This document shows, one piece after another, positions 1 to 7,149 of a stretch of DNA of 10,669 nucleotides. The position numbers were made by a program, and so were the translations under genes. Each line of letters starts with the position of its first letter. Position 1 is the stretch's first letter. Source of the stretch: Davidsoniella eucalypti (lineage: Eukaryota; Ascomycota; Sordariomycetes; Microascales; Ceratocystidaceae); the NCBI GenBank assembly GCA_004009845.1, contig RMBW01000360.1, positions 1 to 10,669 of the forward strand, given 5' to 3'. The notes beneath the pieces were generated by a model, which worked only from the letters and a program-made list of their open reading frames with translations, did no database searches and was not told the origin of the DNA.

Positions 1-281
1 AGTTCGAAAGGAGCCTTGCCCTTGATTTTGCGCTTGAAGGTAAATTAAAAAAAATAGGATAGCTTTTGTCAATGGTTAAAGAAAATAGAAGAAGGAATAA
101 AAGTTAGAGAGAACGTTTGCCAATGAAGAACTATGTGTTGTGCCCAAATTTTATTAAATCTGTTTGGTAGTCGCAACAATAGATGAATGAACGTTGCGAA
201 TCCGGTCAGCCTTGCCACTAATCGCCTATGAATAGACCCTATATTGTGTAATATAAGGGTTAAATTATGCACAAGTTATGC
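1..281. other. AT-rich flank, no gene seen
   Basis: This stretch is AT-rich. The only open frame is a 67-codon minus-strand one with no recognisable motif, and I do not believe it is coding. It lies downstream of the tRNA-Asp gene, so it holds that gene's 3' flank. The first 20 or so codons from position 3 on the plus strand are open at the window edge and could be the end of a neighbouring gene, but they are too short to judge. Confidence 0.5.
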
Positions 282-285
282 AAAA
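282..285 (-). terminator. RNA polymerase III oligo-T terminator of tRNA-Asp
   Basis: On the minus strand a run of four T residues begins seven bases after the discriminator base of the tRNA-Asp gene. RNA polymerase III stops at runs of four or more T shortly after a tRNA 3' end, so this is the expected terminator. It is the minimal length, and no stronger T-run is close by. Confidence 0.7.
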
Positions 286-291
286 GTTATG

Positions 292-363
292 CTCCCCAAC
301 TGGGAATCGAACCCAGGTCACCTGCGTGACAAGCAGGTATGATCACCACTACACTATTGAGGA
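292..363 (-). tRNA. tRNA-Asp (anticodon GUC)
   Basis: Nuclear aspartate tRNA, 72 bases with discriminator G and no encoded CCA. The cloverleaf folds cleanly. The acceptor arms TCCTCAA and TTGGGGA pair over seven positions with one T-G wobble. The anticodon arm is CCTGC-TTGTCAC-GCAGG, giving anticodon GTC. The T arm is CCTGG-GTTCGATT-CCCAG, with a canonical internal B box GGTTCGATTCC at 303-313. The D arm contains the A-box-like AGTGTAGTGGTGATCA. There is no intron. It is transcribed leftward by RNA polymerase III, with an oligo-T terminator just beyond its end. Its 5' end sits only about ten bases from the tail of a LINE fragment, and the first two bases of the gene belong to a 13-bp direct repeat that recurs at 7289. 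The internal promoter is intact, so the gene can still be functional. Confidence 0.95.
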
Positions 364-374
364 TCTGTCGTTGC
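362..374. repeat. 13-bp direct repeat, left copy (candidate target-site duplication)
   Basis: GATCTGTCGTTGC occurs here and again, identically, at 7289-7301. The left copy spans the 5' edge of the tRNA-Asp gene and runs up to the (GTT)n tail of copy A. The right copy follows directly after (GTT)6 at the far end of the minus-strand LINE. The spacing and length fit a LINE target-site duplication enclosing everything between. A 13-mer match can arise by chance in a window of this size, so its placement at both outer edges is the main argument. Confidence 0.45.
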
Positions 375-480
375 GTTGTTGTTGTTGTTGTTGTTGTTGT
401 TATATTTATTCTCTTCCTAAACTATTACGAGTGGATTTTCGAGTCCGGTCGTGCCGATTTTTCTGTCTCCGGTATATATC
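370..480 (-). mobile_element. 5'-truncated LINE 3' end, copy A
   Basis: Minus-strand copy of a LINE-type 3' terminus. It has a 3' tail of nine (CAA) units (375-401 on the plus strand) ending in CGCAAC. Next comes a roughly 75-bp body that is identical to copies B and C apart from a one-base indel in B. The body then breaks off at about 475-480, where B and C continue. The body contains CGGACTCGAAAAT and AGAAAAATCG, which also occur in the same order in the 3' UTR of the large LINE at 1471-1600, so it is a relative of that element. It is non-coding and abuts copy B without spacer. Confidence 0.75.
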
Positions 481-482
481 TA

Positions 483-660
483 GTTGCGTTGTTGTTGTTG
501 TTGTTGTTGTTGTGTTATATTTATCTCTTCCTAAACTATTACGAGTGGATTTTCGAGTCCGGTCGTGCCGATTTTTCTGTCTCCGGTATATCTTATCCAC
601 TTCCACCCGTATCCTAGTCCGGGTCCGGACTACCCTCCCGGGCTCCATAGGACGCCTTCA
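483..660 (-). mobile_element. 5'-truncated LINE 3' end, copy B
   Basis: Second head-to-tail copy on the minus strand. It has a (CAA)n tail at about 488-516 bearing a small interruption, the same body as copy A, and a further 80 or so bases that A lacks. The longer part includes a perfect inverted repeat, TAGTCCGG-GT-CCGGACTA, at 615-632, and an AGCCCGGGAG stretch also present in the large LINE's 3' UTR near 1645-1660. It ends at about 660, directly against the tail of copy C. Apart from tail length it differs from C by only a few changes (an indel in the TTATTCTCTT stretch and a C/T in the CCCGGG box). Confidence 0.75.
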
Positions 661-662
661 AT

Positions 663-850
663 GTTGCGTTGTTGTTGTTGTTGTTGTTGTTGTTGTTATA
701 TTTATTCTCTTCCTAAACTATTACGAGTGGATTTTCGAGTCCGGTCGTGCCGATTTTTCTGTCTCCGGTATATCTTATCCACTTCCACCCGTATCCTAGT
801 CCGGGTCCGGACTACCCTCTCGGGCTCCATAGGACGCCTTCAGGGATACC
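663..850 (-). mobile_element. LINE 3' end, copy C (may extend further right)
   Basis: Third head-to-tail copy, with a tail of ten (CAA) units at 668-697 and the complete body seen in B, including the inverted repeat at 797-814. At about 841 copy B stops but C continues into sequence with no second copy in the window, so the true 5' limit of C is unknown and could lie anywhere up to 1420. The match with the 3' UTR of the large LINE is partial and gapped, which points to a separate subfamily or a non-autonomous element that borrowed the LINE 3' end. Confidence 0.7.
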
Positions 851-1420
851 CCCTGTAACTTCAAAACATCCTCAAACCATTCCCCATAAAAAGACCCACA
901 TCATCCAAGCCCTAAGTGGGGCTACCATCCACGTAATCAGGTGACCGCACCATCCGACGCGCCTCCAAGAGGCTGGTGATCGAGTGTCGAGAGAAGAGAA
1001 AAATTGGCGTAGTCGAGTCGGGTGCGATGGTAGAGGCACAGCGACAAGACTCCCGCGCCGCGGGTTGGGCTTCCGGAACCTTCAAAAATAGGTTGCCCTT
1101 CGAGTATGAGTGTGTCTCCCTGAGCTTTGTAGTGTGTAGTGACTCGGGAGACCAGCGATCGCGTGAGTGTGGCGAAAAGGGGGGCGATTGTTGGTGAGAA
1201 CATCTCTCGAGAGAGGAAAAAGTCGGGCTCAAGGCCTCATACTCGATGCATCAATAAAGACAAGCGTCTAAAAAGATAAAAAGAATGGACAGCAGCATCG
1301 GGAATATGTGCTGGTCGCTCTTGAAAACCCACGACGAAGGGGAAAAATTCGTCTTTGGACAAAGGGGGAGGTAACTTGAACTCAAAGTTACCCCCCGAGG
1401 GTTGTAGGAGGGAAGGTGTG
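851..1420 (-). other. Unassigned GC-richer segment between copy C and the LINE tail
   Basis: This is single-copy within the window and I do not recognise it. Read on the minus strand it has an AT-rich stretch (about 1260-1290), a 12-bp perfect palindrome TCTCTCGAGAGA (1203-1214), then an ATG at 1203 opening an 88-codon frame to 937 with rather C-rich third positions. A second minus frame (1232-912) overlaps it. Neither product shows a known motif. Near the LINE tail there is an imperfect hairpin at 1365-1396. It could be the 5' part of copy C, the unique head of a SINE-like element, or host sequence. It does not look like the missing 3' half of the GNAT gene. Confidence 0.35.
1365..1396. repeat. 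Inverted repeat (hairpin) beside the LINE tail
   Basis: GGTAACTT at 1370-1377 is the exact reverse complement of AAGTTACC at 1385-1392. The stem extends outward as GGGG/CCCC with one bulged A (1369). The seven-base loop can pair partly with itself. It ends about 25 bases before the (CAA)n tail of the large LINE. Whether it belongs to an element end or is host sequence is not clear. Confidence 0.5.
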
Positions 1421-1421
1421 C

Positions 1422-1422
1422 G

Positions 1423-1470
<48 letters not shown>
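1422..1470 (-). repeat. (CAA)n 3' tail of the minus-strand LINE
   Basis: About 16 uninterrupted GTT/CAA triplets (49 bases) directly follow the LINE 3' UTR in element orientation. A trinucleotide tail in place of poly(A) is known in several LINE clades. Copies A-C carry the same tail in shorter form, which links them to this element. Confidence 0.85.
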
Positions 1471-1471
<1 letters not shown>

Positions 1472-1716
1472 CTATTTATCCTCTTGGATCTACATAGTTT
1501 TTAGCTAATACCATTTTCGAGTCCGAGCATTTACAAGCACAGGGTCAACCCACTGAGTACATGTATCTCGATTTTTCTGAGCACCATTTTCTTCTTCCTC
1601 ACGCCTGATATGAAAGACCGAGCTCTATCCAGTTACCTGGCGTCCGCTCCCGGGCTTCATGTCCCTCACATCCTCATCCTTCCCCACCCCTGTATAAAGT
1701 TTTCCATCAGAAGGTC
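1471..1716 (-). other. 3' UTR of the minus-strand LINE
   Basis: 246 non-coding bases lie between the ORF2 stop and the (CAA)n tail. In element order they contain GAAGCCCGGGAG, then CAGAAAAATCG, then CGGACTCGAAAAT, then AAGAGGATAAATA just before the tail. The same blocks, with substitutions and indels, occur in the same order in copies A-C. Conservation of the 3' end fits its known use in LINEs as the recognition signal for the element's own RT during target-primed reverse transcription. Confidence 0.7.
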
Positions 1717-4700
1717 TTACAAGGTGATTGTACGACTGTAGCCCTGATAGTTGGCTTGTTCTTCGTCCCGTATCAGAGCTTTGGCTAGCGTCCGTCTCCC
1801 CTTGAACGTGGCAAGCAGCTTTAGGGTGAATCGGGTGCTCCAAGGTCTGGTTCGTCTTCGGCAGGTCCATAAGTGAGTCCTATCTTTGTCTTTTCCGCAT
1901 CTGGCACATGTGAGGACTGCATTCTCGTGCTTTCGGACGGTATGGTAGTCCTTAAAATCGCCGTGCCCAGATAGAGCGGCTAAAACCTTTCCTTGTATGT
2001 TTCTCGGTCCTCCTGGTACGGCTGAACGCTTCAGATTGGGGAAACCCAGGGTTCTGCGTTCTTCATTATCTCTAATGGCCGCCTGGTTCCTAAACCACCT
2101 TTCAAAGTCCTCTTGTTGTCCTTCATGTATCCTCCTCCTAGCTTTGGCGACTGACATTTTCATGTCAGGGTCCTCATACATTCTGAGTTCCTGTCTAGAC
2201 TGTCCCGGGTGTGGGTTCACTGCCGCTGCCTTGGCTAGTTTGTCCGCCTCTTCATTTCCAACTACACCTTCATGTCCAGGTACCCATATGCAGTGTACCT
2301 TTCTGTTCCGGCGCTTCGTCTTAATGGCCTGGATGATGGTTTGTGCTCTGTCCACTTCAGCCTGTGATGAGCCTGGTTTATTCTTCGGGCTGGTCAGGCG
2401 GGTGATTGCCGCTTGATTGTCCAGGCAAAGCCAGACTGTATCACAGTCCTTCAGGGACGCCATCTCCAGGTTTTCAAGTCCTCGTAAGATGGCTATGATT
2501 TCAGCGTCTATGACTTCCTTCATGCTGCCACACTTTTCGTTTCCCTTGAGCAGGAGATTTGTACCCTGTGAGGCAGTCCAACCTGCCCCTGTCCATCCAT
2601 TTTCCATCTTTGACCCATCTGTATACAACCACACATCAGTAGGTGGCCTCGTTCGTCGTAGTTGTTGGTGTCTTGCTGCGGCTGCTGCTTTGTCTAGGCC
2701 CACCAGAATGGCTTCTGGTGGTGGGGTGTCTGCTGTGGCTGGAACTGGGTCGAAAGTTCCGTATGCAACAATAGATTTCCCAAGGCTGCTCAGTAAATCC
2801 CTGATGTGGGGGAGGGCCTGTCTGACCGCTCCCGATCTTAGGATGACTCCTCTCATGAGTGGGTGCATTGGGTCTAGTTGATACCATCTAACGGCTTCCC
2901 TTTTGACTGCATAGTCTAGGAGAATCTGCACTGGAGGCAGATTTGCGAGCATGTGGAGAAGTGCTGTAGGTGTGGTGTTGTAGACCGGCAGTGCCGCCAG
3001 TAGTGCTTTCCTCAAGGCTTTGGAGATAGTGTCAATCTTGCCTTTGTTGCCGTGTTCACCTGCGACCCACCAGGCGGCTGCGCAGTATGTGATGATTGGC
3101 ACGAAGATAGCTTTGACCACTCTAATGATTTCTTCTACTGGAGCGCCATGCTTGCACCCTTTCAGGATTTGCAAAGCGGCGACATTCCTCTCTAGCTTCT
3201 TTGCTGTTTCAATCACGTGTGGTTTAAAAGCCAGTTTTCTGTCAAACCATACTCCTAGCCACCTTAGTGCTTTGTCCTTCTGTGTTGCCTCTATGACTGG
3301 GAGACCGGTCACCTGTAGAGCGGGGTTGTCATCTTCTCCTCTTTTCTTCTTTGTCCTTCTTGAGAAGTGGATGAGGCCGAATTTCTTCTGGTCTAGCTTT
3401 AGGCCGTTTTCCGTGGCCCATCTGGTCGTGGCTGCTAGGTGGTCCTTCAACTGGGCGATGCATCCTTCGTGAGTGTCATCCGTGACTTTCCAGGCCCCAT
3501 CATCCATATATCCCTTCAGCTTGACTGGATTTCCGGTGAAGAGGGGGGCCATGTACAGTGAGTAGAGAATGGGTGACACTGGCGAGCCCTGTGGTAAGCT
3601 GCCTGATGTCGGGCCAGGTGTCTCTTTCACTCCGTCCAACACCACCTGGGCCTTTCGTCCTTCAAGAAAAGATTGAGTCCATTTGGTCAGGTATGGGGGC
3701 CAGTTTTGTTCCACAAGTCTGGCTACTCCAGAGACATCGAATGTGAGGAGTGCTGCCACTTTCCCTTTTCTGAGATCTTCTTTGATTTCGCTGACGAGTG
3801 CTGTTACCAAGTCTGACGCAGATCTTCTTGGTAAAGCGCAGGTGTAGTTGCCAACAAAGAGACGTCTTCTCACCGATTCGCGGGCCAGTCTGCTAGCTAC
3901 GATCCTCTCCAGTGCCTTGGCCAGCGTACATAGTAGCGAAATGAGTCTATATGAGGCTGGGTCACTGTAGTCCTTTTTCCCAGGCTTCTTGAGGGCGACC
4001 AGAACCGCCATTTTGAAGCATTGAGGGTGGTAGCCTGTGCTCAGGCAGAGATTGAAGAGGTGTGTGATTATTCTCCCAAGGAAGGGCCAGCTGTTGGCAA
4101 GGTCCTTGTTCCGAATACGGTCTTCTCCAGGGGCTGTGTTCAGAGGTTTGAAAACCGCCTCTCTAGCCTCCTCCTCTTCTATGGGTGTCCATCTTTCACT
4201 GAGGTCTGCTCTTACTGTAGGTCGGTCTATGTCTGGGAGACCTTTGCCCTTCAAGTGTGCGTCTCGCAGAGTTTGCAGTTTGTCTTCTGAGGTCTCGGCC
4301 ATCACTCCATTGGCTTTCTTCAGGGCAGGGGATCTGGACTTCTGGGGTCTGATGAGCCATTTCGCGGCATGGAAGGCCTTCTGTGGCGAGTTTAGAGTGG
4401 AAACCACATTTCTGAAAAATTCGCGACAAGCGTTGGCGATTGTGTTGTTGAAGTGTGCTGTTGCAGTCTTATAGACACCTTCTGCTAGGGTGAGGTCATC
4501 CGTTAGGTTGGTAGCTCCGCTCTTCACCAGGCGGAGTAGCGAGGTGTATGTCCTTCTGGCCTGAGAGAGTTCTCGTTTGGCCTCTCGGCATTCGGGCCCC
4601 CACCATCTATAACCTGTCCCCTTGACTAATCGAGTAGGTGTTGCTGAGTCGATAGCACTCTGCATCTTGGCAAGTAGTGTGCTCGCGAAGGATTCGAGTT

Positions 4701-5571
4701 CCGCTGTGTGGATTGTGTTGTCCTTTGATAGGAAAGGTGCCATATCGTCCGCTATCCTTTGGCACTCTTTGTTGAACTTCTCTTCGTCCATCTCTCTCCA
4801 GCATTTTGTCTTGGTTGGACTGAATGGGGCCGGGCTGTGTATTTCCAGTATTCTCGGGTAGTGGTCACTCCCGCAATCTAGGGAGGCATCTGCATGGAGG
4901 CGAACCACGTCTTGCAGTAGGTTGCCTTTGACAAGGGTCAGGTCGATAACGTATCCTTTCTTGTGAGTGGGGGTGGACGGGTCTCCTAAGTGTAGTAGGC
5001 CGCACCCCTCCCACCACTCTATCAGGTCTTCAGCTGTCTTTTTCTGGGACTCCGACTGCTGTTTCTCCTTGTTATCCCAGCGGCTGTGGTGTAAGTTGAA
5101 GTCACCCATGATGACCCATCTTTCCGACCTTCCTATCCTGAGGCTTCTTAGTAGGCCTACAGCCTCATTTTCTCTGGCGCTCCCCGGGCCGGCGTTGTAT
5201 ATCCCCACTATCTTGATGTTTCGGCCTTGGTGTGGTAGTTTGACAACTACTGCACTAACATCCGGGTGCGGAGGTATGGCGGCGTCATTGTATACTTCGA
5301 ATTTGCTAGTTTCTCTCCTCCTGACAAAGCAAATCGATCTTCTCCTCTCATTTGTGTTTCCTCCTACAGGCATCATCTGCTCGAATTCCGGGTGTATGGA
5401 CGTTCTGCCCCCTTGACTAGGGGGTTCCTGTATCATCACCACCTCTACTCCTCTTCTGTGGGCCTCTTGTAGAACTGCTTTCTGGGCTGTTGCTTTCCTC
5501 TGAACATTGGCTTGCATAATTCGCAGCATGGTCTGGACTCCTGAATTGCAGTTCTGGAGAGCGTTCATCAT
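1717..5571 (-). CDS. LINE ORF2: endonuclease, reverse transcriptase, RNase H polyprotein (RT motif A damaged)
   Basis: 1,284 residues. This is the enzyme polyprotein that nicks target DNA, copies the element RNA onto the nick and removes RNA. The N-terminal apurinic-type endonuclease (about 16-245) keeps QANVQRK, E49 in MIQEP, GDFN (156-159) and SDH (235-237). The RT (about 480-790) has TFDVSG (D612), GSLPQGSP (657-664), YMDD (688-691) and LRWLGVWFD. The RNase H (about 980-1115) has D985, E1024, D1051, H1100 and D1110. A C-terminal CCHC knuckle has C1222, C1225, H1233 and C1237. Two RT defects stand out. The AFD block and helix after TFDVSG are missing, about 11 residues compared with the relic at 7363-9455. 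The usual YRPISLL is YRLISLL. The ORF has no stop or frameshift. It starts with tandem ATGs directly after the ORF1 stop in the same frame, so translation probably depends on reinitiation or readthrough. Confidence 0.93.
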   Translation of the reverse strand: MMNALQNCNSGVQTMLRIMQANVQRKATAQKAVLQEAHRRGVEVVMIQEPPSQGGRTSIHPEFEQMMPVGGNTNERRRSICFVRRRETSKFEVYNDAAIPPHPDVSAVVVKLPHQGRNIKIVGIYNAGPGSARENEAVGLLRSLRIGRSERWVIMGDFNLHHSRWDNKEKQQSESQKKTAEDLIEWWEGCGLLHLGDPSTPTHKKGYVIDLTLVKGNLLQDVVRLHADASLDCGSDHYPRILEIHSPAPFSPTKTKCWREMDEEKFNKECQRIADDMAPFLSKDNTIHTAELESFASTLLAKMQSAIDSATPTRLVKGTGYRWWGPECREAKRELSQARRTYTSLLRLVKSGATNLTDDLTLAEGVYKTATAHFNNTIANACREFFRNVVSTLNSPQKAFHAAKWLIRPQKSRSPALKKANGVMAETSEDKLQTLRDAHLKGKGLPDIDRPTVRADLSERWTPIEEEEAREAVFKPLNTAPGEDRIRNKDLANSWPFLGRIITHLFNLCLSTGYHPQCFKMAVLVALKKPGKKDYSDPASYRLISLLCTLAKALERIVASRLARESVRRRLFVGNYTCALPRRSASDLVTALVSEIKEDLRKGKVAALLTFDVSGVARLVEQNWPPYLTKWTQSFLEGRKAQVVLDGVKETPGPTSGSLPQGSPVSPILYSLYMAPLFTGNPVKLKGYMDDGAWKVTDDTHEGCIAQLKDHLAATTRWATENGLKLDQKKFGLIHFSRRTKKKRGEDDNPALQVTGLPVIEATQKDKALRWLGVWFDRKLAFKPHVIETAKKLERNVAALQILKGCKHGAPVEEIIRVVKAIFVPIITYCAAAWWVAGEHGNKGKIDTISKALRKALLAALPVYNTTPTALLHMLANLPPVQILLDYAVKREAVRWYQLDPMHPLMRGVILRSGAVRQALPHIRDLLSSLGKSIVAYGTFDPVPATADTPPPEAILVGLDKAAAAARHQQLRRTRPPTDVWLYTDGSKMENGWTGAGWTASQGTNLLLKGNEKCGSMKEVIDAEIIAILRGLENLEMASLKDCDTVWLCLDNQAAITRLTSPKNKPGSSQAEVDRAQTIIQAIKTKRRNRKVHCIWVPGHEGVVGNEEADKLAKAAAVNPHPGQSRQELRMYEDPDMKMSVAKARRRIHEGQQEDFERWFRNQAAIRDNEERRTLGFPNLKRSAVPGGPRNIQGKVLAALSGHGDFKDYHTVRKHENAVLTCARCGKDKDRTHLWTCRRRTRPWSTRFTLKLLATFKGRRTLAKALIRDEEQANYQGYSRTITL

Positions 5572-7149
5572 TTAGAAACGAGCCTTCACGCATGTGACCG
5601 CCGAGTGCTTGTCTCCACAGATTGGGCATTTGACCTTACAGTCGCAGTCCTTGTGTCCCGATTGGTTGCAGGGGTTCTGTACGTGGTGTTCCTCTGCTGT
5701 GTGCTTCCCGGAGCAGAGAGGGCAGCGAGGTGCAAAGCCGCAGGTTCTTGTCGGGTGCGCGCGGAAACATCTCCGACAGCTGGGGGGAGGGAGGGGGGTT
5801 TCGCTCTGTTGCCGAACTAGATGTTCCTTGCCCATGATGATGATCTTGTGTAAGAGTCTGTCTGGGGCATTAATCAGTACCCTGAGGTGTTTATACTCTG
5901 GGTCATCGTCGTAGCTTCTCCAGTGCGCTGCCTTGACTTCTCCGCCGAAGGCCTTCTTCACCTCATCCATGACGTCGGATTCCTCCAAGTCTCTCAAGCC
6001 AGAGAAGTCTCTGATTCTCCGTGGGAGATTCTTGATCACAAACTTGGCCCATCTTTCTTCCTTATCAATCTGCTTGGCTCCGATTGTGAGTCGAACCATT
6101 TCTAGCGTCTCCTTGGAGGGAGGTGTGTCGAAAGTTAAAGCAAAGTCCCTCTTTCCAGGCTTGGTCATCCGGGTAATATTTTCCTTTCCTTTAAAGAGGT
6201 CCCGGTTGAGTTTCTTCCTGCAGATCTCCGGGTCGACTCCTGTGTACGCAGAGTCTTGGAAGAGTTCGATGATGTAGCGATTTCCAGCAGAGGGTCTTGA
6301 GGGCTTCTTTGGGGCTGGGGAGATGTCCGCCGACTGCCCTGGTTTAGCCCCAGCAGCAGTTACTTTGGCCCAAGTGCTGGTTCCGGGAGGAAAAGATGTC
6401 TCCTGTTCCTTGGCCCCATTGGCCGGCTTGGTGGCGTTGTCCTTCTTGGCTTGCTTTCCTGTATCGTTCTTGGCGTGTTTTCCAGTGTCCTTCTTAGGCT
6501 CGGAGTCCTGATTGGTGTGGTCTTCCTTTTTGTCCTTCTTAGCTAGTGCCTTCTTGGTGGATGCGTTGAAGCCTCCGTTCGCTAACTTGTTGACGGAGTT
6601 TCTGGCCACTTTAAGCTGTAGCTTGACGTGATGTTTGAAAACTTCGGCATTTTCTGCGTCCCCGAACTCTCCCAGGGTCTTGTTGCAGAGTTCTTCCATG
6701 GCTGTCAAAAATTCCGACATCACCGACGCGTTCTTTTGCAAGTTCGCGATGGTGGCGGTGACAGCCTCGTCCATAAGGCTGACAAGGCTTCTTTTGCCTT
6801 TATCTCCATGTGGTGCAGTTTCTTCGGAGTTGGCACTCTCCGAAGGCTGGGCGTCATCAAAAGTCTTGTTGCTCGAAGCGTTCTTGGTCTTATCCGTTTC
6901 CTCTGGTTCGATGGGATCGTTGATGGCGGTGTCCTTAGTGGTGGTGTCAGTGTCTTTGGACTGGGTGTCCGGGCTAGTCGCGTTTTCCACTGCCATGACG
7001 CGTTTCGCTTCTTCATACTTTTGTTTGGCCTGCAAATATGTTTCCTCGAGGTCTGGTAGGTCGGGAGGGAGGTCGCCTGCGTCTAGCATCGCTTCGTCGC
7101 AGGTCTGGGACATCGAGAGATGACTCTCTGGAGAAGACTTTGGTGTCAT
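5572..7149 (-). CDS. LINE ORF1: gag-like nucleic-acid-binding protein with C-terminal zinc knuckles
   Basis: 525 residues. ORF1 proteins of this LINE group bind the element RNA and form the ribonucleoprotein particle. The N-terminal third is acidic and polar, with a short likely coiled-coil stretch (about 33-55: EETYLQAKQKYEEAKRV). A lysine-rich low-complexity region follows (about 200-255) and includes two 8-residue repeats of DTGK-type sequence. The central part (about 285-440) carries a globular region with FVIKNLPRRIRD. The C-terminus (457-525) has three Cys/His knuckles: CRRCFRAHPTRTC, a CPLC...H...C unit and CPICGDKHSAVTC. The start is the first ATG of the open frame, 14 bases inside a GC-richer leader. 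The TAA stop touches the ORF2 ATG with no gap and in the same frame. I see no disabling change. Confidence 0.9.
   Translation of the reverse strand: MTPKSSPESHLSMSQTCDEAMLDAGDLPPDLPDLEETYLQAKQKYEEAKRVMAVENATSPDTQSKDTDTTTKDTAINDPIEPEETDKTKNASSNKTFDDAQPSESANSEETAPHGDKGKRSLVSLMDEAVTATIANLQKNASVMSEFLTAMEELCNKTLGEFGDAENAEVFKHHVKLQLKVARNSVNKLANGGFNASTKKALAKKDKKEDHTNQDSEPKKDTGKHAKNDTGKQAKKDNATKPANGAKEQETSFPPGTSTWAKVTAAGAKPGQSADISPAPKKPSRPSAGNRYIIELFQDSAYTGVDPEICRKKLNRDLFKGKENITRMTKPGKRDFALTFDTPPSKETLEMVRLTIGAKQIDKEERWAKFVIKNLPRRIRDFSGLRDLEESDVMDEVKKAFGGEVKAAHWRSYDDDPEYKHLRVLINAPDRLLHKIIIMGKEHLVRQQSETPLPPPSCRRCFRAHPTRTCGFAPRCPLCSGKHTAEEHHVQNPCNQSGHKDCDCKVKCPICGDKHSAVTCVKARF
6440..6487 (-). repeat. 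Two 24-bp in-frame tandem repeats inside ORF1
   Basis: Two adjacent 24-base units (6440-6463 and 6464-6487), followed by the start of a third, encode eight-residue repeats of the form DTGKxAKx in the lysine-rich linker of ORF1. They differ by a few substitutions. Such basic linker repeats often vary in copy number between element copies and probably add non-specific RNA-binding charge. Confidence 0.6.

Noticed and set aside
370..850. Direct repeats as a CRISPR array or LTRs
   Set aside because: The units are about 110-180 bp, contiguous, with microsatellite tails and no unique spacers. There are no terminal TG/CA ends and no internal gag-pol in LTR order.
278..858. Plus-strand ORFs with runs of Cys, Val or Leu
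   Set aside because: They are translations of (GTT)n tracts through non-coding LINE 3' ends. The homopolymer runs come from the microsatellite.
976..1197. 73-codon plus-strand ORF in the unassigned segment
   Set aside because: It overlaps two minus-strand frames, has no motif and ends in low-complexity sequence. It is probably a shadow frame.
1997..7123. Many plus-strand ORFs of 60-160 codons
   Set aside because: They are antisense to LINE ORF1 and ORF2, whose domain motifs are clear on the minus strand.
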